This document shows, one piece after another, positions 17,175 through 27,774 of a stretch of 64,000 nucleotides of DNA. The stretch's first letter is position 1. Every line of letters starts with the position of its first letter. The notes beneath the pieces were generated by a model. That model worked only from the letters and a program-made list of their open reading frames with translations. It was not told where the DNA came from and did no database searches. Made by a program: the position numbers and the translations under genes. This stretch comes from Pyropia yezoensis. Its lineage: Eukaryota > Rhodophyta > Bangiophyceae > Bangiales > Bangiaceae. The stretch spans positions 42,670,878 through 42,734,877 of the forward strand of contig CM020618.1 in the NCBI GenBank assembly GCA_009829735.1, in the 5' to 3' direction.

Positions 17175-18935
17175 CTACTCGTTTCCCGGGTCCGATGAGT
17201 CCTTAGAGGTTTCGGTCTCCAGGTCAAAGTCCGTAGGAGCTTCCCTTGCCAGAGCCTCCGTGATGCTTTGTAAGGTTGCCACTCGGATTGCGTGTACCTG
17301 TGCCTTGTCCATCTTGGAGGGTGCTCGCCGGTCAGCCCAGTTGACCGCCTTTGCAAACACCAGTCCTTGACGCTTGAGTTTCTCCTGGAGATCGTTGGGA
17401 ATGGTCGAGCACTGGTAGGACATGTGGTCCTCCTTCTGGCACAGCCAACAAGACCGGAACCGCTGGTTCTTGACCTGCTTGGGGGCGACCAGGGAAGGTT
17501 GCTCCTTAGAAACGAAGCCGACCCACTTGTCCCCTGACCCCACGGGTGAGGCCCCGCCAACTGCGAGTACCGGTACAGGGCTATCACCTCCCTTATACTT
17601 GTCTGGTCCGGGACGAACTCGCGACAACGGCTTGGGAGTTGATACCATGGGAGCTTGGAGGGCCTTGGCTTGCCGGTATTTGCCCTGGGTGTAGGCCATC
17701 AACTGCTGGAAGGTATGCTCTTGATGTTCCTGGTCGTAGTTCTCAGCATCCACTTGAAGATATTCAGGAAGCCCTTCCGAGAAAATCATCTTGAGCCTGT
17801 CCTCAGGGTAAACGTTGCCACAAGCCTCGCTCATCTCCCGGACACGACGGGCGAAGGCCTCTGGAGCCTCTTGGCTCTCCATGGTTGCCCGGTTCAGCCT
17901 GCCGACTGCCTTACGCAGGGAGTCCGCGTCAGCGTAGTTGGACAGGAGCCAGTTGACCGCCTTCGGATAGCTCCCAACGGTACGCCCGACGATGTGTCCG
18001 GCTGAGTCTGGAAGAACCTGTGCGAACCGCTGTTCCGCTTCTCCGGTAATGAAGTTAACCAGGAGATAGAGTGCCTTGCCCTCGGACACATCGTTGTCGT
18101 TGCATGCCTTGACAAACCGGCGCAGGAAGGTAAAGATAAGCGCCGGTCTCTTCCCGGAAAACTTAGGATGTCCCCCGAAGCTCGGCTGCACTCGCCGGTT
18201 CAGGGATGCCATCTTCTTGGCCATCTGCCGGGTGCAACCCTGGTCTTGGTTCTCCAGCCGGTGGTTACCCCAATACGTGACCTTGTTCAGGGTGGCGTCC
18301 TCCACTTGATGGGCAGGAAAGTCAAACTCGACTAGCCTGTGCCGGGTGGGACCAGGGGATGCGTCCCAATCGTATCCTTCCTCAGAGCTGGAGGAGCTGG
18401 TCTCGCTGGTGCTAGAGCGACGGCGACGACGCCGACGCCTCCGGCTGCTCCGGTTACCGGTCTTAGAGCTCCCCGCCCCATAGGATGCAAGGGGAGGAAC
18501 AGCTTGGCCGGTCGCAGGAGTCGAGGTCTCAGGGTGACCCGTAGAAGCAGTTACAGCGGTGCCTCTGGCACTGCTAGCGCCCACATGAAGAGGTGTATAC
18601 ACCCAGCTGCCATGTGTAGGTCCAAGAGTAAACACACCAGGGAGTATCCCTGGAAGTTCAGGAGTAGAACCGGCAGGAGGGAGTCGTCTGCTTCGCGTGG
18701 ACTCAAACGCTGTTGACTCTGGGGTGGCTCCCGGAGGAGAAAGAGCCGGAGAAACCGGAGCAGGAGGTACTTGGCCACCTGTAGACTCCAACCCGCTACC
18801 GGTTGTCGCGCCCAGGTCTGCTTCGCCCGCGGGGACAACGCCGGGTTGGACACCGTCCTTCGCAGTGAACAGGGATGCGTCAAAGGACGCACGGTCTATC
18901 CTTTCGGGCACCGTCGTGCCACGGAGGGTAGCCAT
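17175..18935 (-). CDS. GypA gag (intact reading frame)
   Basis: The structural Gag protein of GypA, 586 residues from an ATG at 18935 (AACATGG, the same context as GypB gag). The first 200 residues are Ser/Pro/Gly/Ala-rich, followed by a basic run and an acidic patch. A retrotransposon-gag capsid-like helical domain lies about residues 250-380 (PALIFTFLRRFVKACNDND and following). A CCHC zinc knuckle C-x2-C-x4-H-x4-C sits near residue 500 (17451-17410) and binds RNA. The tail is acidic (ETSKDSSDPGNE). It is still open although the neighbouring pol has several stops, which could be chance, or could mean that Gag was kept functional longer, for instance to support non-autonomous relatives. Confidence 0.88.
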   Translation of the reverse strand: MATLRGTTVPERIDRASFDASLFTAKDGVQPGVVPAGEADLGATTGSGLESTGGQVPPAPVSPALSPPGATPESTAFESTRSRRLPPAGSTPELPGILPGVFTLGPTHGSWVYTPLHVGASSARGTAVTASTGHPETSTPATGQAVPPLASYGAGSSKTGNRSSRRRRRRRRRSSTSETSSSSSEEGYDWDASPGPTRHRLVEFDFPAHQVEDATLNKVTYWGNHRLENQDQGCTRQMAKKMASLNRRVQPSFGGHPKFSGKRPALIFTFLRRFVKACNDNDVSEGKALYLLVNFITGEAEQRFAQVLPDSAGHIVGRTVGSYPKAVNWLLSNYADADSLRKAVGRLNRATMESQEAPEAFARRVREMSEACGNVYPEDRLKMIFSEGLPEYLQVDAENYDQEHQEHTFQQLMAYTQGKYRQAKALQAPMVSTPKPLSRVRPGPDKYKGGDSPVPVLAVGGASPVGSGDKWVGFVSKEQPSLVAPKQVKNQRFRSCWLCQKEDHMSYQCSTIPNDLQEKLKRQGLVFAKAVNWADRRAPSKMDKAQVHAIRVATLQSITEALAREAPTDFDLETETSKDSSDPGNE

Positions 18936-19122
18936 GTTGGTCTCTTGACTTCCACAATCCGGTTGCCTGCGTTTCCAAAGATCGTCCGACCACAAGAGAG
19001 GGGTTGGAGAGCCAGGATTCGGATTCCCGTGAAAGCGTGCAAATTATTCCCAAACCACAGAAGAGGACAGAACAGGAACAACCCAACCGCTGCTCCCAAA
19101 TGTCTCTTCTCAAACACTCCAA

Positions 19123-19140
19123 TCCCCTGCTGCTCCACCA
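19123..19140 (-). other. GypA primer-binding site
   Basis: TGGTGGAGCAGCAGGGGA on the minus strand adjoining the 5' LTR; same sequence as in GypB and the TRIM. Confidence 0.85.
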
Positions 19141-19719
19141 AGTAAGAGGTATAAAACTCGATCCTCTCAGACGCGTGTCTATAGCCCTCGGGGGAAAGGG
19201 ACAGGTAACACAGAAAGGGGAACTACGAGAGTGGTATGCCTGTTGCCTCACGTGCCTGCTCGCTGAGCAAACAGATACGCAGGGTAGTGCACACGGGGAA
19301 GAGGAAAGCAAACGCGCAGTTGTCTTTTTCCCTGACGGCGCGGGCCAAGGGCGCCTCGCTGCCCCTCTTAGCGAGCATCTGGGGGAGCCTCGGCGCGTTG
19401 GCCAGGTAGCCCCCCCATAACCCCGAGTGGCCCCGACCCGAGTCTAACCTCGTCAGGTCGGGGGCCACTATCACTACTAATTCTATTCTCCCTCACTAAT
19501 CACACACTGAATATCCCTCAAAATCAAGTCCCTCACAAAAATATGCAAAAACCCATCTGAAGTCCCTCTCTCTGGTGTGGGTAGCGTAGTCCACCGCATC
19601 CCAGGGCCGGGCACGGGCCACGGCCGCCAACCATCCCCACACGGCGGGCGTGTTCTGGCACCTGGTGTCCCTTGGTCGCCATCCCGGGTCGACGCCAAGT
19701 CAGGGCCTGGGATGCTACA
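19141..19719 (-). repeat. GypA 5' LTR
   Basis: Partner of 1865-2435. On the minus strand it starts TGTAGCATCCCAGG at 19719; its inner end near 19141-19148 has drifted (agtaagagg instead of tgtgg), so the exact inner edge is uncertain by a few bases. The outer flank is caacg. Confidence 0.82.
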
Positions 19720-20039
19720 CAACGGCGACCGCCCACAGCGGCGGCGCACAACAACGAAGGTGCCCGCGGGTAGCGGGACGGCGCTCGCCCACAGTGGCGG
19801 CGCTCCGAGGAGGAGGCGCGCACCCGCGGGGGCTGCGCGAAAGAGACGACGACGGCCGCCCAGAAGGGCGGCGCCCTCACAGCGCAGACCCCCCTTTAAC
19901 GGGGTGCGAGTGCCGCGACGGCCCCAGGTGCCCCACTTGGAACGGTGGGCTACCACAAGGGAGCCGGTGGCTCCTCCGTACGGTGGCGCCGAAGAAGAGA
20001 TCGACGGGGAGGGGGGGAACACTCTCTCTCCTTGAAATC

Positions 20040-20600
20040 CCCGCGGTTGCACCCTCGTATGAGGGTACGGTGAGCGGACACGCCCGGGAGAACCCGGGTC
20101 ACACCCGGTCCGTGCAAGCCCGGCGTCCCCGTATAAGGGCACATGGGTACGCCGCCCCGGGTGAAGAGCGGCAGACAGGGGGTGCTTCTGTGCACCCCCC
20201 TTGCAATCCGTCTGGAGGCACCCCGCAGAAGGTGGTTGCCCGGGGCGGGGAGGGGGTGCCATGGCCGTCCCAAGACGGCACCCCCTTCGAGGGTTGCGTC
20301 ACACAACCCCTTCTCGTCAGTGTCGGCAGATGCGACACGGGACGCGTGGCCTTAAGGCGTGGGGAGTGCGGGGGATTAACGCACCCACCCCTCGGACTAG
20401 GGGCATCCCCCTTCAGGGAGAGGCAGATCGTGGCGACCCCTGCCCCTGACCAATCGGGGTCAGGCGGGGGTCGCTCCTCCCTCGGGAGGGGCCCGCCACG
20501 TCATCCCCGCTGGATCCCCCCATGAATGGGGGGGCGGATACAATCGTATCTGGCAGAGCGATTACGCCCGCCCGATTGGGAATTGGCCTTCTGGCCAGTG
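20040..20600. repeat. Run of short GC hairpins
   Basis: About ten short inverted repeats follow each other, each a run of C or CG-rich bases, a 3-6 base loop and its complement. Examples are ACCCTCGTATGAGGGT near 20051, GGGGGTGCTTCTGTGCACCCCC near 20179, CCTGACCAATCGGGGTCAGG near 20446 and TCCCTCGGGAGGG near 20478. I see no gene here. A similar hairpin run follows the LTR at the right edge of the window (63070-63330), so this may be the 3' untranslated part of a lost LTR element. The remaining 19720-20039 is GC-rich with nothing recognisable. Confidence 0.5.
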
Positions 20601-20717
20601 AAGGGAAGTTATCTAGGGCGAGCTGCTTCCGCCCCAATCTGGCCGAGATTCAGTGAGATCCCTCCACTGAGCGTATTTTGCGTGGAGAGATGTGCTGGAG
20701 GGTTCTGAGTGTTTTGA

Positions 20718-21101
20718 TTGGGTGTTTATTGTAGGGAGTGTTGGCCAGCTCTCCGGGGTCCCACAGCGCGCCCTGGACCGGCGGGCCAAAGAGGGATACC
20801 TGCGCGTGGGGCTGTGCCCGTTGCTTCCCCCTCAGAAAAAAATCAAGCTTGCGTTACCCTCGTGTTCCCCGTCTCGGACGCTTCCACCTTCGCGTGGAGC
20901 TTCACGCTCCGGCGGTTCTGGCTCCAGGGTTTATACCCCGGGATCCCCACCATCTCCTTCAGGAGGATTTGGTACCCCGTTGATGTGTGCTTACGCCCAG
21001 ATAACCACCACCAGGATCTGAAAGACCTCCTGGAGGGGTCCCAGACTCAAGCCTATCTTGAGTCAGAAGGTGGCTTCCAAGCCTTCCCTCGTATGAAATA
21101 G
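20718..21101 (+). pseudogene. Unrecognised frame, probably element remnant
   Basis: A frame of 127 codons without an ATG start. Its second half has the look of a real protein rather than a GC-rich shadow (for example LRRFWLQGLYPGIPTISFRRIW and DLKDLLEGSQTQAYLESEGGF). No family is recognised. It lies just after the hairpin run at 20040-20600, the same relative position as the plus-strand frame at 63641, and may be a decayed accessory frame of an LTR element. The stretch 21102-21633 that follows leads into DDX41 and shows nothing else. Confidence 0.3.
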
Positions 21102-21633
21102 GATTTAAGTCGGGCCCGTAAGCCAGGAAATTCGTGAATCGTGCTCAGATCCCGGCAAGTCTCCGCTTTTCGACTGCGACTGCTCTCTTGTCCTGCGTCG
21201 CCCTCTATCACCGCCTGTGCCACACCATCGTGCACCACGGCGGTGTTCCCCATGCATCCCGCCTGGCCTCTGTTGAGATAAATAGTCACGCAGTCCCTCC
21301 CAGAGCAGCAGGAAGGCACGCTTTCTTTCTCTCTGACGGGGTCTGTCGGACAGTGACCGGTAATTCTCGGCGAAAGAATTATCCGGGGTCATTCCGCACA
21401 ACACTAGACGCTTCCCGTGTGTGCGTCGCCGCAGAATCCTGACCACGTTACATGTCCACGTTTTTTCGAGACGCGCTTTTTCAGCTTGAAAAATGTGCGG
21501 AAGTTTTCAAGGGGTGCCGAGCAGCACCCTTCACGTCTGCGTCCCTTCGCTCTTGCGCGCGTCACCGGCCTCTCCCATGTCCACTCTGAGATTGCTGCAC
21601 GGCACACCCGTCGTCGCGGCTGTCCTGCTGGCC

Positions 21634-23979
21634 ATGCCGTACAAGCGGGAACTCCCCCCCCCCAACCCCGCTGTCGCGGCGCTGCTCGACAAAGAGGATG
21701 AGTACGTACCCGTCAAGCGGCGGAGGCAGGCGGCCGCCTCGGCGGCCGCCCGCCTGACCGCCGCCGTTGCGGGTGGCGCCGACCCCGTCGCCGCCGTACT
21801 TGCCGAAGCCGCCCGTGATGGCGGTGATGGTGGCGGCGCTGGTGGTGGTGGCGGTTTTGCTGGCGGCGGTGATAGCGGCGGCGTGGCCGCGGTTGCGGCT
21901 GGCCCACCCGGCTCCGGCAGCAGGTTTTCCGCGGTGGGGGGGGCGGCCGCGCACGCTGCTGCTGCCACTCTGGCGGCGGCTGTGACGCCGTCCACGGAGG
22001 GGGTGGCGGCGGCCGCTGCCGCGGCTGCGGGGTCGCCTGCGGGGGCGAATGTCCCCGGCGGTGCCGTCGCGCCCGCTCCCGTGGCGCCGGCTGCCAAGCC
22101 GCCCGCCATGCCCGTGGTGGACCCCAACCGGACGCTGCTGGAGCAGGCGCCCGCGTTGCGGGCGGCGACAGCGGGCCTTCAGTCGAACGCGCTGGAGCGG
22201 CTGGCCGCGCAGGAGGCGGCCATCATGGCGGACTTGGCGGCGAAAAAAGCGCTCCGCTCGGTCGGCGAGCGGGCCAAGGACGTCTCCTACACCGAGCCGA
22301 TGCCGTCTTCTTGGAAGCCCCCCCGGTTCCTCCTCGAAGCGGGGGAGGCCCACCACGAGGCGGTTCGCAAGAAGAATTACATCCTGGTCGAAGGCGCTAA
22401 CGTGCCTCCGCCGTGCGTTTCGTTCCATGAGATGAAGCTGCCGCCAGTGCTCCTGTCAACGATGCGTGCCAAGGGCATCAAGAAGCCATCGCCCATCCAG
22501 ATGCAGGGCCTCCCCGTCGCCCTCGCCGGCCGCGATATGATTGGCATTGCGTTTACAGGGAGTGGCAAGACGCTCGCGTTTGCGTTGCCCGCCGTCCTGG
22601 CCGCGTGGGAGGCCGAGGCGCGGCTGCCGCTGACCGCCGGCGAGGGCCCCATTGCGCTGCTCATCTGCCCGAGCAGGGAACTCGCCCGCCAGACGCGCGA
22701 CGTCGTGCAGGGTTTCTTTGACGACATTGCGGGCGTCTCGACGGTGACCGTGGTGGAGGACGAGGTGGCCCGCGCCAAGCGGGAGAAGCGGGAGCGGAAG
22801 GAGTGGCGACGGCTTGAACGGCTGCGGCGGGCGGCGCGCGCGGGCGGCGGCAGCGGCGGCGACGGTGATGGCGACGGTGACCGCCGCGGGGGGTCCGCGG
22901 CAGACGCCATGGCAGGCGGGCAGGTGGGGGCGGGCGCCGAGATGCGGGCGCTACTTGCTATTGGCGGCGCGCCCGTCGACCTGGCGGCGCTCAAAAAGGG
23001 CGTCCACGCGGTGGTGGCTACTCCTGGGCGGCTGCTGGACCTGCTTCGCAAGAAGCGGATCCACTTGGATGCGTGCAAGGTCGTATGCCTCGACGAGGCC
23101 GACCGGCTGATTGACCTGGGCTTTGAGGAGGACATCCGTGCCGTCTTTGACTACTTTTCCGCGCAGCGCCAGACGCTTATGTTCTCGGCGACCATGCCGT
23201 CAAAGATCCAGGCGTTTGCCGCCTCTGCGCTCGTCCAACCGGTTGTAGTGAATGTCGGTCGCGCTGGCGCAGCCGCCCTGGACATTATCCAGGAGGTGGA
23301 GGTGGTGCCCCCTCAGGCAAAGACCGTCCATCTGCTATCGGTTCTCCAAAAGACGCCCCCACCCGTGTTGGTTTTTGCTGAGAACAAGCGCGACGTGGAT
23401 GACATCCACGAGTACCTGCTGTCCAAAGGCGTGGACGCCGTCTCCATCCACGGGGGAAAAGACCAGGAAGAGCGGGAAGCCGCCATGTCCTCCTTCCGCG
23501 CGGGCAAGCAGGACATCCTGGTCGCCACTGACGTGGCCGCCAAGGGCATTGACTTCCCCGCCATCAAGCATGTGGTCAACTATGATATGCCCAAGGAGAT
23601 TGAGAACTACGTGCACCGCATCGGCCGCACTGGTCGTGGTGGCAAAACCGGGGTGGCCACCACGTTTGTCAACGCCACCTGCTCCGCCACTATCCTCATG
23701 GACCTCAAGCAGCTGCTCATCGAGGCGAAGCAGCGGGTGCCCGCAGGGCTCATCGCCCTCGAACGTGATGCGTTGGGCGAGGGCGCCGACGCCTACGCCG
23801 CCACCGAGGTGGGGGGCGTCAAGGGCTGCGCCTTTTGTGGGGGGCTTGGCCATCGCGTCAACGCGTGCCCCAAGCTCGAAACGGAGCGGATGAAGGCGCT
23901 CGCCGGGGGGGGGTCTGGAGGGGGGGAGCGCTACATTGCCGACCGAGGGGGCACCCGCGCCTACGGGGGGGACTGGTGA
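21634..23979 (+). CDS. DDX41: DEAD-box RNA helicase DDX41 (Abstrakt) homologue
   Basis: An ATP-dependent RNA helicase of the nucleus that in other eukaryotes works with the C-complex spliceosome. The start at 21634 (GCCATGC; MPYKRELPPP) is preferred to in-frame upstream ATGs because DDX41-like sequence (DEYVPVKRRRQ) begins right after it; this gives 781 residues. Motifs in order are Q-motif region PSPIQMQGLP, I FTGSGKT (about residue 309), Ia PSRELARQT, Ib TPGRL, II DEAD (about 486), III SAT and VI HRIGRTGR. The C-terminus has the DDX41-specific CCHC knuckle CAFCGGLGHRVNACP, which settles the subfamily. Odd features are a Gly/Ala-rich N-terminal insert (residues about 45-160) and a basic, Gly/Asp-rich insert of about 60-70 residues between motifs Ia and Ib. 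It ends 348 bp from the convergent eIF3d gene. Confidence 0.95.
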   Translation: MPYKRELPPPNPAVAALLDKEDEYVPVKRRRQAAASAAARLTAAVAGGADPVAAVLAEAARDGGDGGGAGGGGGFAGGGDSGGVAAVAAGPPGSGSRFSAVGGAAAHAAAATLAAAVTPSTEGVAAAAAAAAGSPAGANVPGGAVAPAPVAPAAKPPAMPVVDPNRTLLEQAPALRAATAGLQSNALERLAAQEAAIMADLAAKKALRSVGERAKDVSYTEPMPSSWKPPRFLLEAGEAHHEAVRKKNYILVEGANVPPPCVSFHEMKLPPVLLSTMRAKGIKKPSPIQMQGLPVALAGRDMIGIAFTGSGKTLAFALPAVLAAWEAEARLPLTAGEGPIALLICPSRELARQTRDVVQGFFDDIAGVSTVTVVEDEVARAKREKRERKEWRRLERLRRAARAGGGSGGDGDGDGDRRGGSAADAMAGGQVGAGAEMRALLAIGGAPVDLAALKKGVHAVVATPGRLLDLLRKKRIHLDACKVVCLDEADRLIDLGFEEDIRAVFDYFSAQRQTLMFSATMPSKIQAFAASALVQPVVVNVGRAGAAALDIIQEVEVVPPQAKTVHLLSVLQKTPPPVLVFAENKRDVDDIHEYLLSKGVDAVSIHGGKDQEEREAAMSSFRAGKQDILVATDVAAKGIDFPAIKHVVNYDMPKEIENYVHRIGRTGRGGKTGVATTFVNATCSATILMDLKQLLIEAKQRVPAGLIALERDALGEGADAYAATEVGGVKGCAFCGGLGHRVNACPKLETERMKALAGGGSGGGERYIADRGGTRAYGGDW

Positions 23980-24327
23980 AGTGCAGTGGAGCAGCTCGAA
24001 TTTGGGTGGGGGGGGGAACAGTCGTCGCTGCCGCGTGTACAGTGTGTTTTGTTGCCGATCCGGGGTACGGTGGGCATCTGTGTAGATGCAGGGCAGCTTG
24101 GCGGCTTCCGTTAGCGGACAGACGATGTCTGCGTCGCGAGCATATGGCGCAGCATGAGGCTTTGCGTTTCTTTTCATGCTGTGACCGTGCTTCCGACATA
24201 CTTTCTTATACATTTGATATTGCAAAGCAACGGACGTACGGGCGGGTCTCGTAGCCCAAGAAACGTGAACCGTGTCCACTCGATTGTTCCACGTGCTGTG
24301 CTTCGGTGCACGCCCACAAGAGCTCGC
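23980..24327. other. Spacer between convergent DDX41 and eIF3d
   Basis: 348 bp separating two gene ends. It must hold both transcript 3' ends; a short poly-G run lies at 24007-24015. No other feature is seen. Confidence 0.6.
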
Positions 24328-26201
24328 CTACTCGTCATTGTCCTCATCATCATCATCGTCCTCGCCCTCATCGTCCGCCCCCTTGGCCACTTCCTCCTCC
24401 TCGCTGCTCTCGCTGTCAAACCCGTCCGGCACCAAGTAGAGGCGTACCACCGGCTTGTTTGGGTCCTTCAGCAGCAGCCCCTTCGTGCCGGGCGCCATGT
24501 GCTTGTAACACACGTCAACAAACTGTCGGAAGATGCCCCACATGTTGGCCTCCGAGAGCCCAATCTGGCCTGCAAACTCCCGCGGCTTGTACACTTGCGT
24601 ACCAAGAATGACATGGGTGGTCGCGTCCCGCGGGTGAGCGCGGGCGACAAAGCCCAGCTTCATCTGGTCCGCGCCAGCCAACAGTGCGCCAGCCGTCCAG
24701 CGGGCAAGCTTGGCCGAGTTGTTCTTCAGTTCCGTCGCCAGCACTGCGCCACGTTGGTTATCCAGCTTGGACCGCCAGTCTCCAGTAGGGCCCAGACGCG
24801 CCGTCGACGGTTCTTCGGGGGCTTCGTTAAGGGCCTTGATGGCAAGTGTGAGGGGCTCGCCTTCGGTGCGCTCGGACTTCGCGTCTGCACGGGTCGCCGT
24901 CGCCGGCGGCGGCGCAGCGCCATCTACCTCGCACCGCGCTACCAGCGTCATGCTCGGAGTGAGGACCCACTTGCGGTAGCGGTAAGCCACAGACGGCGCC
25001 TCCTCCGTGACGTCGTCTCCCATGAACGGATTGGGCTCGGCGTAAGTGTGGCGCTTGCCACGGCTGAGCACGCACTGGGAGAAGTTCTGGTTGACCAGCG
25101 TCGACTCGAGGGCAAGTGCCTGCGCCGAGTTGATCACTTCCTCACCAGGGAGGAGAGACTTCTCATCTCGCGGAGGGTCGTGTGCAGTCTCATTGACGGT
25201 CAGCACGTCCATCAGGGACCCATCCCGCTTGTCAAAGAACAGCTTGTCGCCGACACGCTGCACGACCACGTCCCACGACGCCACACCTCGGGGCGCCATC
25301 ATCAGCAACGACAGGATGGGGCCCGTCGCAAAGACTGTCCCGTCGGTGGTGCCCGCCAGCCGGCGGATGACTGGGTCATCCGTAGTCGTTGTGTAGTGGA
25401 AAGGCCGGTGCTCAAAGCGGGACAGCGGCTTATCCGTCTTGGTGGTGATGCGGTCAAAGGCGCGGTCGTAATACTCGAGCGAACCCGCGGTCAACAGCGT
25501 CTCAGCGGGACTGACGCTGTCCAGGGCGAGCTTGGACAGAGCGGAGAAGGGCATCTCTTCCACCGCCTTCCAAGAAGAATCAACCTCCACAGACGCCTCG
25601 CGTGTCGCGTTGCGGCGGTCGTCCCACCGGCCGTAGCCACCGCGGCCGCCACGGCCGCCACGGCCACCACGGCCGCCGCCGCGGGTGTTAAAGTCCCGCC
25701 GGCCGCCATCAGCGGGACGGCTATCACCGCGACCCCGGGCTGTACAACACCAAGCGGGCCACGGAAGAAATAAAAGAAAGCGACATCCAAATGAACAAAA
25801 CCCCACCGGCAGGTGGTATGTTAGGAGCCGCCAACCTAGTGGACGACCACACCAAATTAACCGAATCACCGCCCAGCACGCAGCCCCTCTAAAATCATGT
25901 AGAGCCGTCCAAGAAACGTACGTCCGCCGCGGAAGGCCCCCCGGCCCCGCCCAAAGCCCGACGGCTTGATCGTGCGCGTGTCGACCGTCGTGAACGCGCC
26001 CTCCTCATCGTCGGCGCCATCAATCCCAGGCGGCGGCGCGCCGTAGCGCGCAGCAGCCGACCAGTCGGCGGCGCGGCCGAGGCGATCCGACTTGGAGAAT
26101 GGCGCGTACGGCATGTCCCGGAACTTGGCCGGGGGCAAGTCGGGTGGCGGACCCCAGCCGTCCGCGTGGTCATGAATCGTGAGAGACCCAAAGTGCGCCA
26201 T
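24328..26201 (-). CDS. EIF3D: Translation initiation factor eIF3 subunit d, two exons
   Basis: eIF3d is the cap-binding subunit of the eIF3 complex and acts in the cytoplasm. Exon 1 (26201-25922) carries the conserved N-terminus with WGPP and FRDMPYAPFSKSDRLGRAADW. Exon 2 (25739-24328) begins in an RGG-rich stretch and contains the conserved core: ALEYYDRAFDRITTK-like segment, FATGPILS, VVQRVGDKLFFDKRD, VNQNFSQ, ASVAYRYRKW, NQRGAVLATELKNN, KLARWTAGALLAGAD, VILGTQVYKPREFA and DPNKPVVRLY, with an acidic tail. Joining the exons gives 1692 bases, 563 residues, in frame. The start ATG at 26201 (MAHFGSLTIHDHADGWGPP) lines up with the animal MAKF start; the upstream in-frame GTG is not needed. The RGG box at the exon junction is longer than in animals. 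Confidence 0.95.
25740..25921 (-). other. eIF3d intron (182 bp)
   Basis: Donor GGAC|GTACGT at 25921 and acceptor TGTACAG|CCC at 25740. Splicing keeps the frame and joins two RG-rich stretches. Inferred from reading frame and homology, without transcript evidence. Confidence 0.8.
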
Positions 26202-27774
26202 GGTGGGCACCAGAAGGATCTGCCCAGGCGGTTGGCCTTGGGCTCACACGGCCCCTGGCACCGGCAGTGGGAAGAAGTCGGACGTACAGCCGATGACGAG
26301 GCCGACGATGAAGATGCGCTGGGGAACGAACGTCGCCGACGGCGACGGGCGGGATGGGAAGTGGCCCTCACATCCCAATAATATTAAAACTCCGAATAAT
26401 ATTGAAGCTTGGCCAAACAACACACACGTGGCTTCGAACATATTAATACATGAGCATGACCAGCTTGAAGCTGTGGTTGCTGGGGGATTGGCAGAAGGAC
26501 TCTGGGGCGGCCTGAGTCTGCCTGGGCGCCCCCCCCACACCTAGTTAAGACCCCCGGATCGCGGACTTCTGGCTTTTCCTGGCATTCATGACGTTCCATT
26601 GGCCCCCCGAAAGGAAGCGTGCCACGCTGGGTTGCTCATTGGTCGTGTACGATGTTGTCAGCACAGGGCGCAAATGTCCAAGACGGTTTCGACCATCCGA
26701 TACGTGGCGCGTTGCACTGTGCCTAGAGGCACCGTGGGAGCACCCTTCACTCCATTCTTGCAGATTGAGAAGCACCACAACAGAGGCGACCGCACACCGA
26801 CTCTCGGAATTGTACGTGATGCCCAGCCCCGCAAGCCAGGCACCGCAACCAGGGACTTGGTCGTGGACCGACCCGTCCTGCCTCGGGCAAGGACGCAGCT
26901 CACCACGCGAACACGCCCTGAATCAGTTCCTACCCCACACTGCTGGCCCCTCGGGGAGGGCTCCGCCCGACGCGACGTGCCCCGCGCCCCCTCCTGTGAT
27001 GAGCACGCCAAGTCAATCCTCATCGAATGTCACGTATGGCGCCGTAGCGAAAAAGTGAACAGGGGAAACCGGGGAAACAAAAGTACAAGCGTGGTCAGCG
27101 AGTCGTCCTGCATCTCTCAGTGTCATCAGGAAGGTGGAGAAGCGGCGCACACTCCCAGTGTCTCGCCTCTTAGTGTACGTACATTCCATTCTCATCACGA
27201 ATACCACATGTAGTGGCGCCTGGCATCGTCCACAGGTCCAGTGAGTGAAGGAAAAGGAACAATCTGGTACAGGGTGACTTGGGGTGGGCGCGAATGAGTT
27301 GAACGAGTGTACACGGCTGTCGGAGTAGCGTCGCCGTCTCGGAGGAGAAGCGCCGGCGGATGCCCACCGATGCGCCAGATCCGCTGCAATGGATCAATAC
27401 TGGCCTGGAAAGAGTGGACGTGGCACTGTAATGCCCCAATACAAGAAGTCCGCCCTTAACTAGGTGTGCCCCCCCAGTGGGTGGGTTATCTACGAGGAGG
27501 ACGTGGTCTTTCCATTCTTCTTCTCTCTCAGTCCAGAAGTGAGCTCTCGCGGTCTGATCCTGGCCGCCGGCAGGCAGGCGCATGATCACCCTGGTCCTTC
27601 TCGCCCTTTCCACTACGACAAGAAAGGGGGAATGGGTTTCAGCCGCGAAGGTCACGAGCACTTCACTGTTAACTGTGATGTATAGGAAAGAGACACAGTT
27701 TCCTGTGACAACCAGAAAGCAACAACAGTGCATTCATCTCCCGGTTACGACCATGTACCTCCTACGCTCACTTT
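26202..27774. other. Spacer upstream of eIF3d and downstream of GPI
   Basis: 1573 bp containing the eIF3d promoter region and the end of the GPI transcript. Frames of up to about 200 codons occur but have neither recognisable domains nor consistent coding character. A locally AT-rich patch lies at 26375-26450. Confidence 0.5.

Larger units (their letters stand above)
1865..19719 (-). mobile_element. GypA: Ty3/gypsy chromovirus interrupted by GypB
   Basis: This is an LTR retrotransposon read on the minus strand: 5' LTR at about 19141-19719, primer-binding site at 19123-19140, gag 18935-17175, protease 17174-16379, then an interruption by GypB, then reverse transcriptase, RNase H, integrase and chromodomain 6714-3610, an opposite-strand reading frame 2488-3272, a purine tract and the 3' LTR 1865-2435. 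Without GypB and one TSD copy it is about 8.2 kb. Pol carries several stop codons, so the copy is dead, but gag is still open. The two LTRs differ clearly, including small indels, so it is the oldest layer of the nest. The bases flanking the outer ends (ctcca and caacg) do not match, so no TSD is seen. Confidence 0.88.

Noticed and set aside
1860..19724. A target-site duplication for GypA
   Set aside because: The flanks ctcca and caacg differ, and shifting the uncertain inner edge by a few bases does not help. Recombination at the left LTR is the better explanation.
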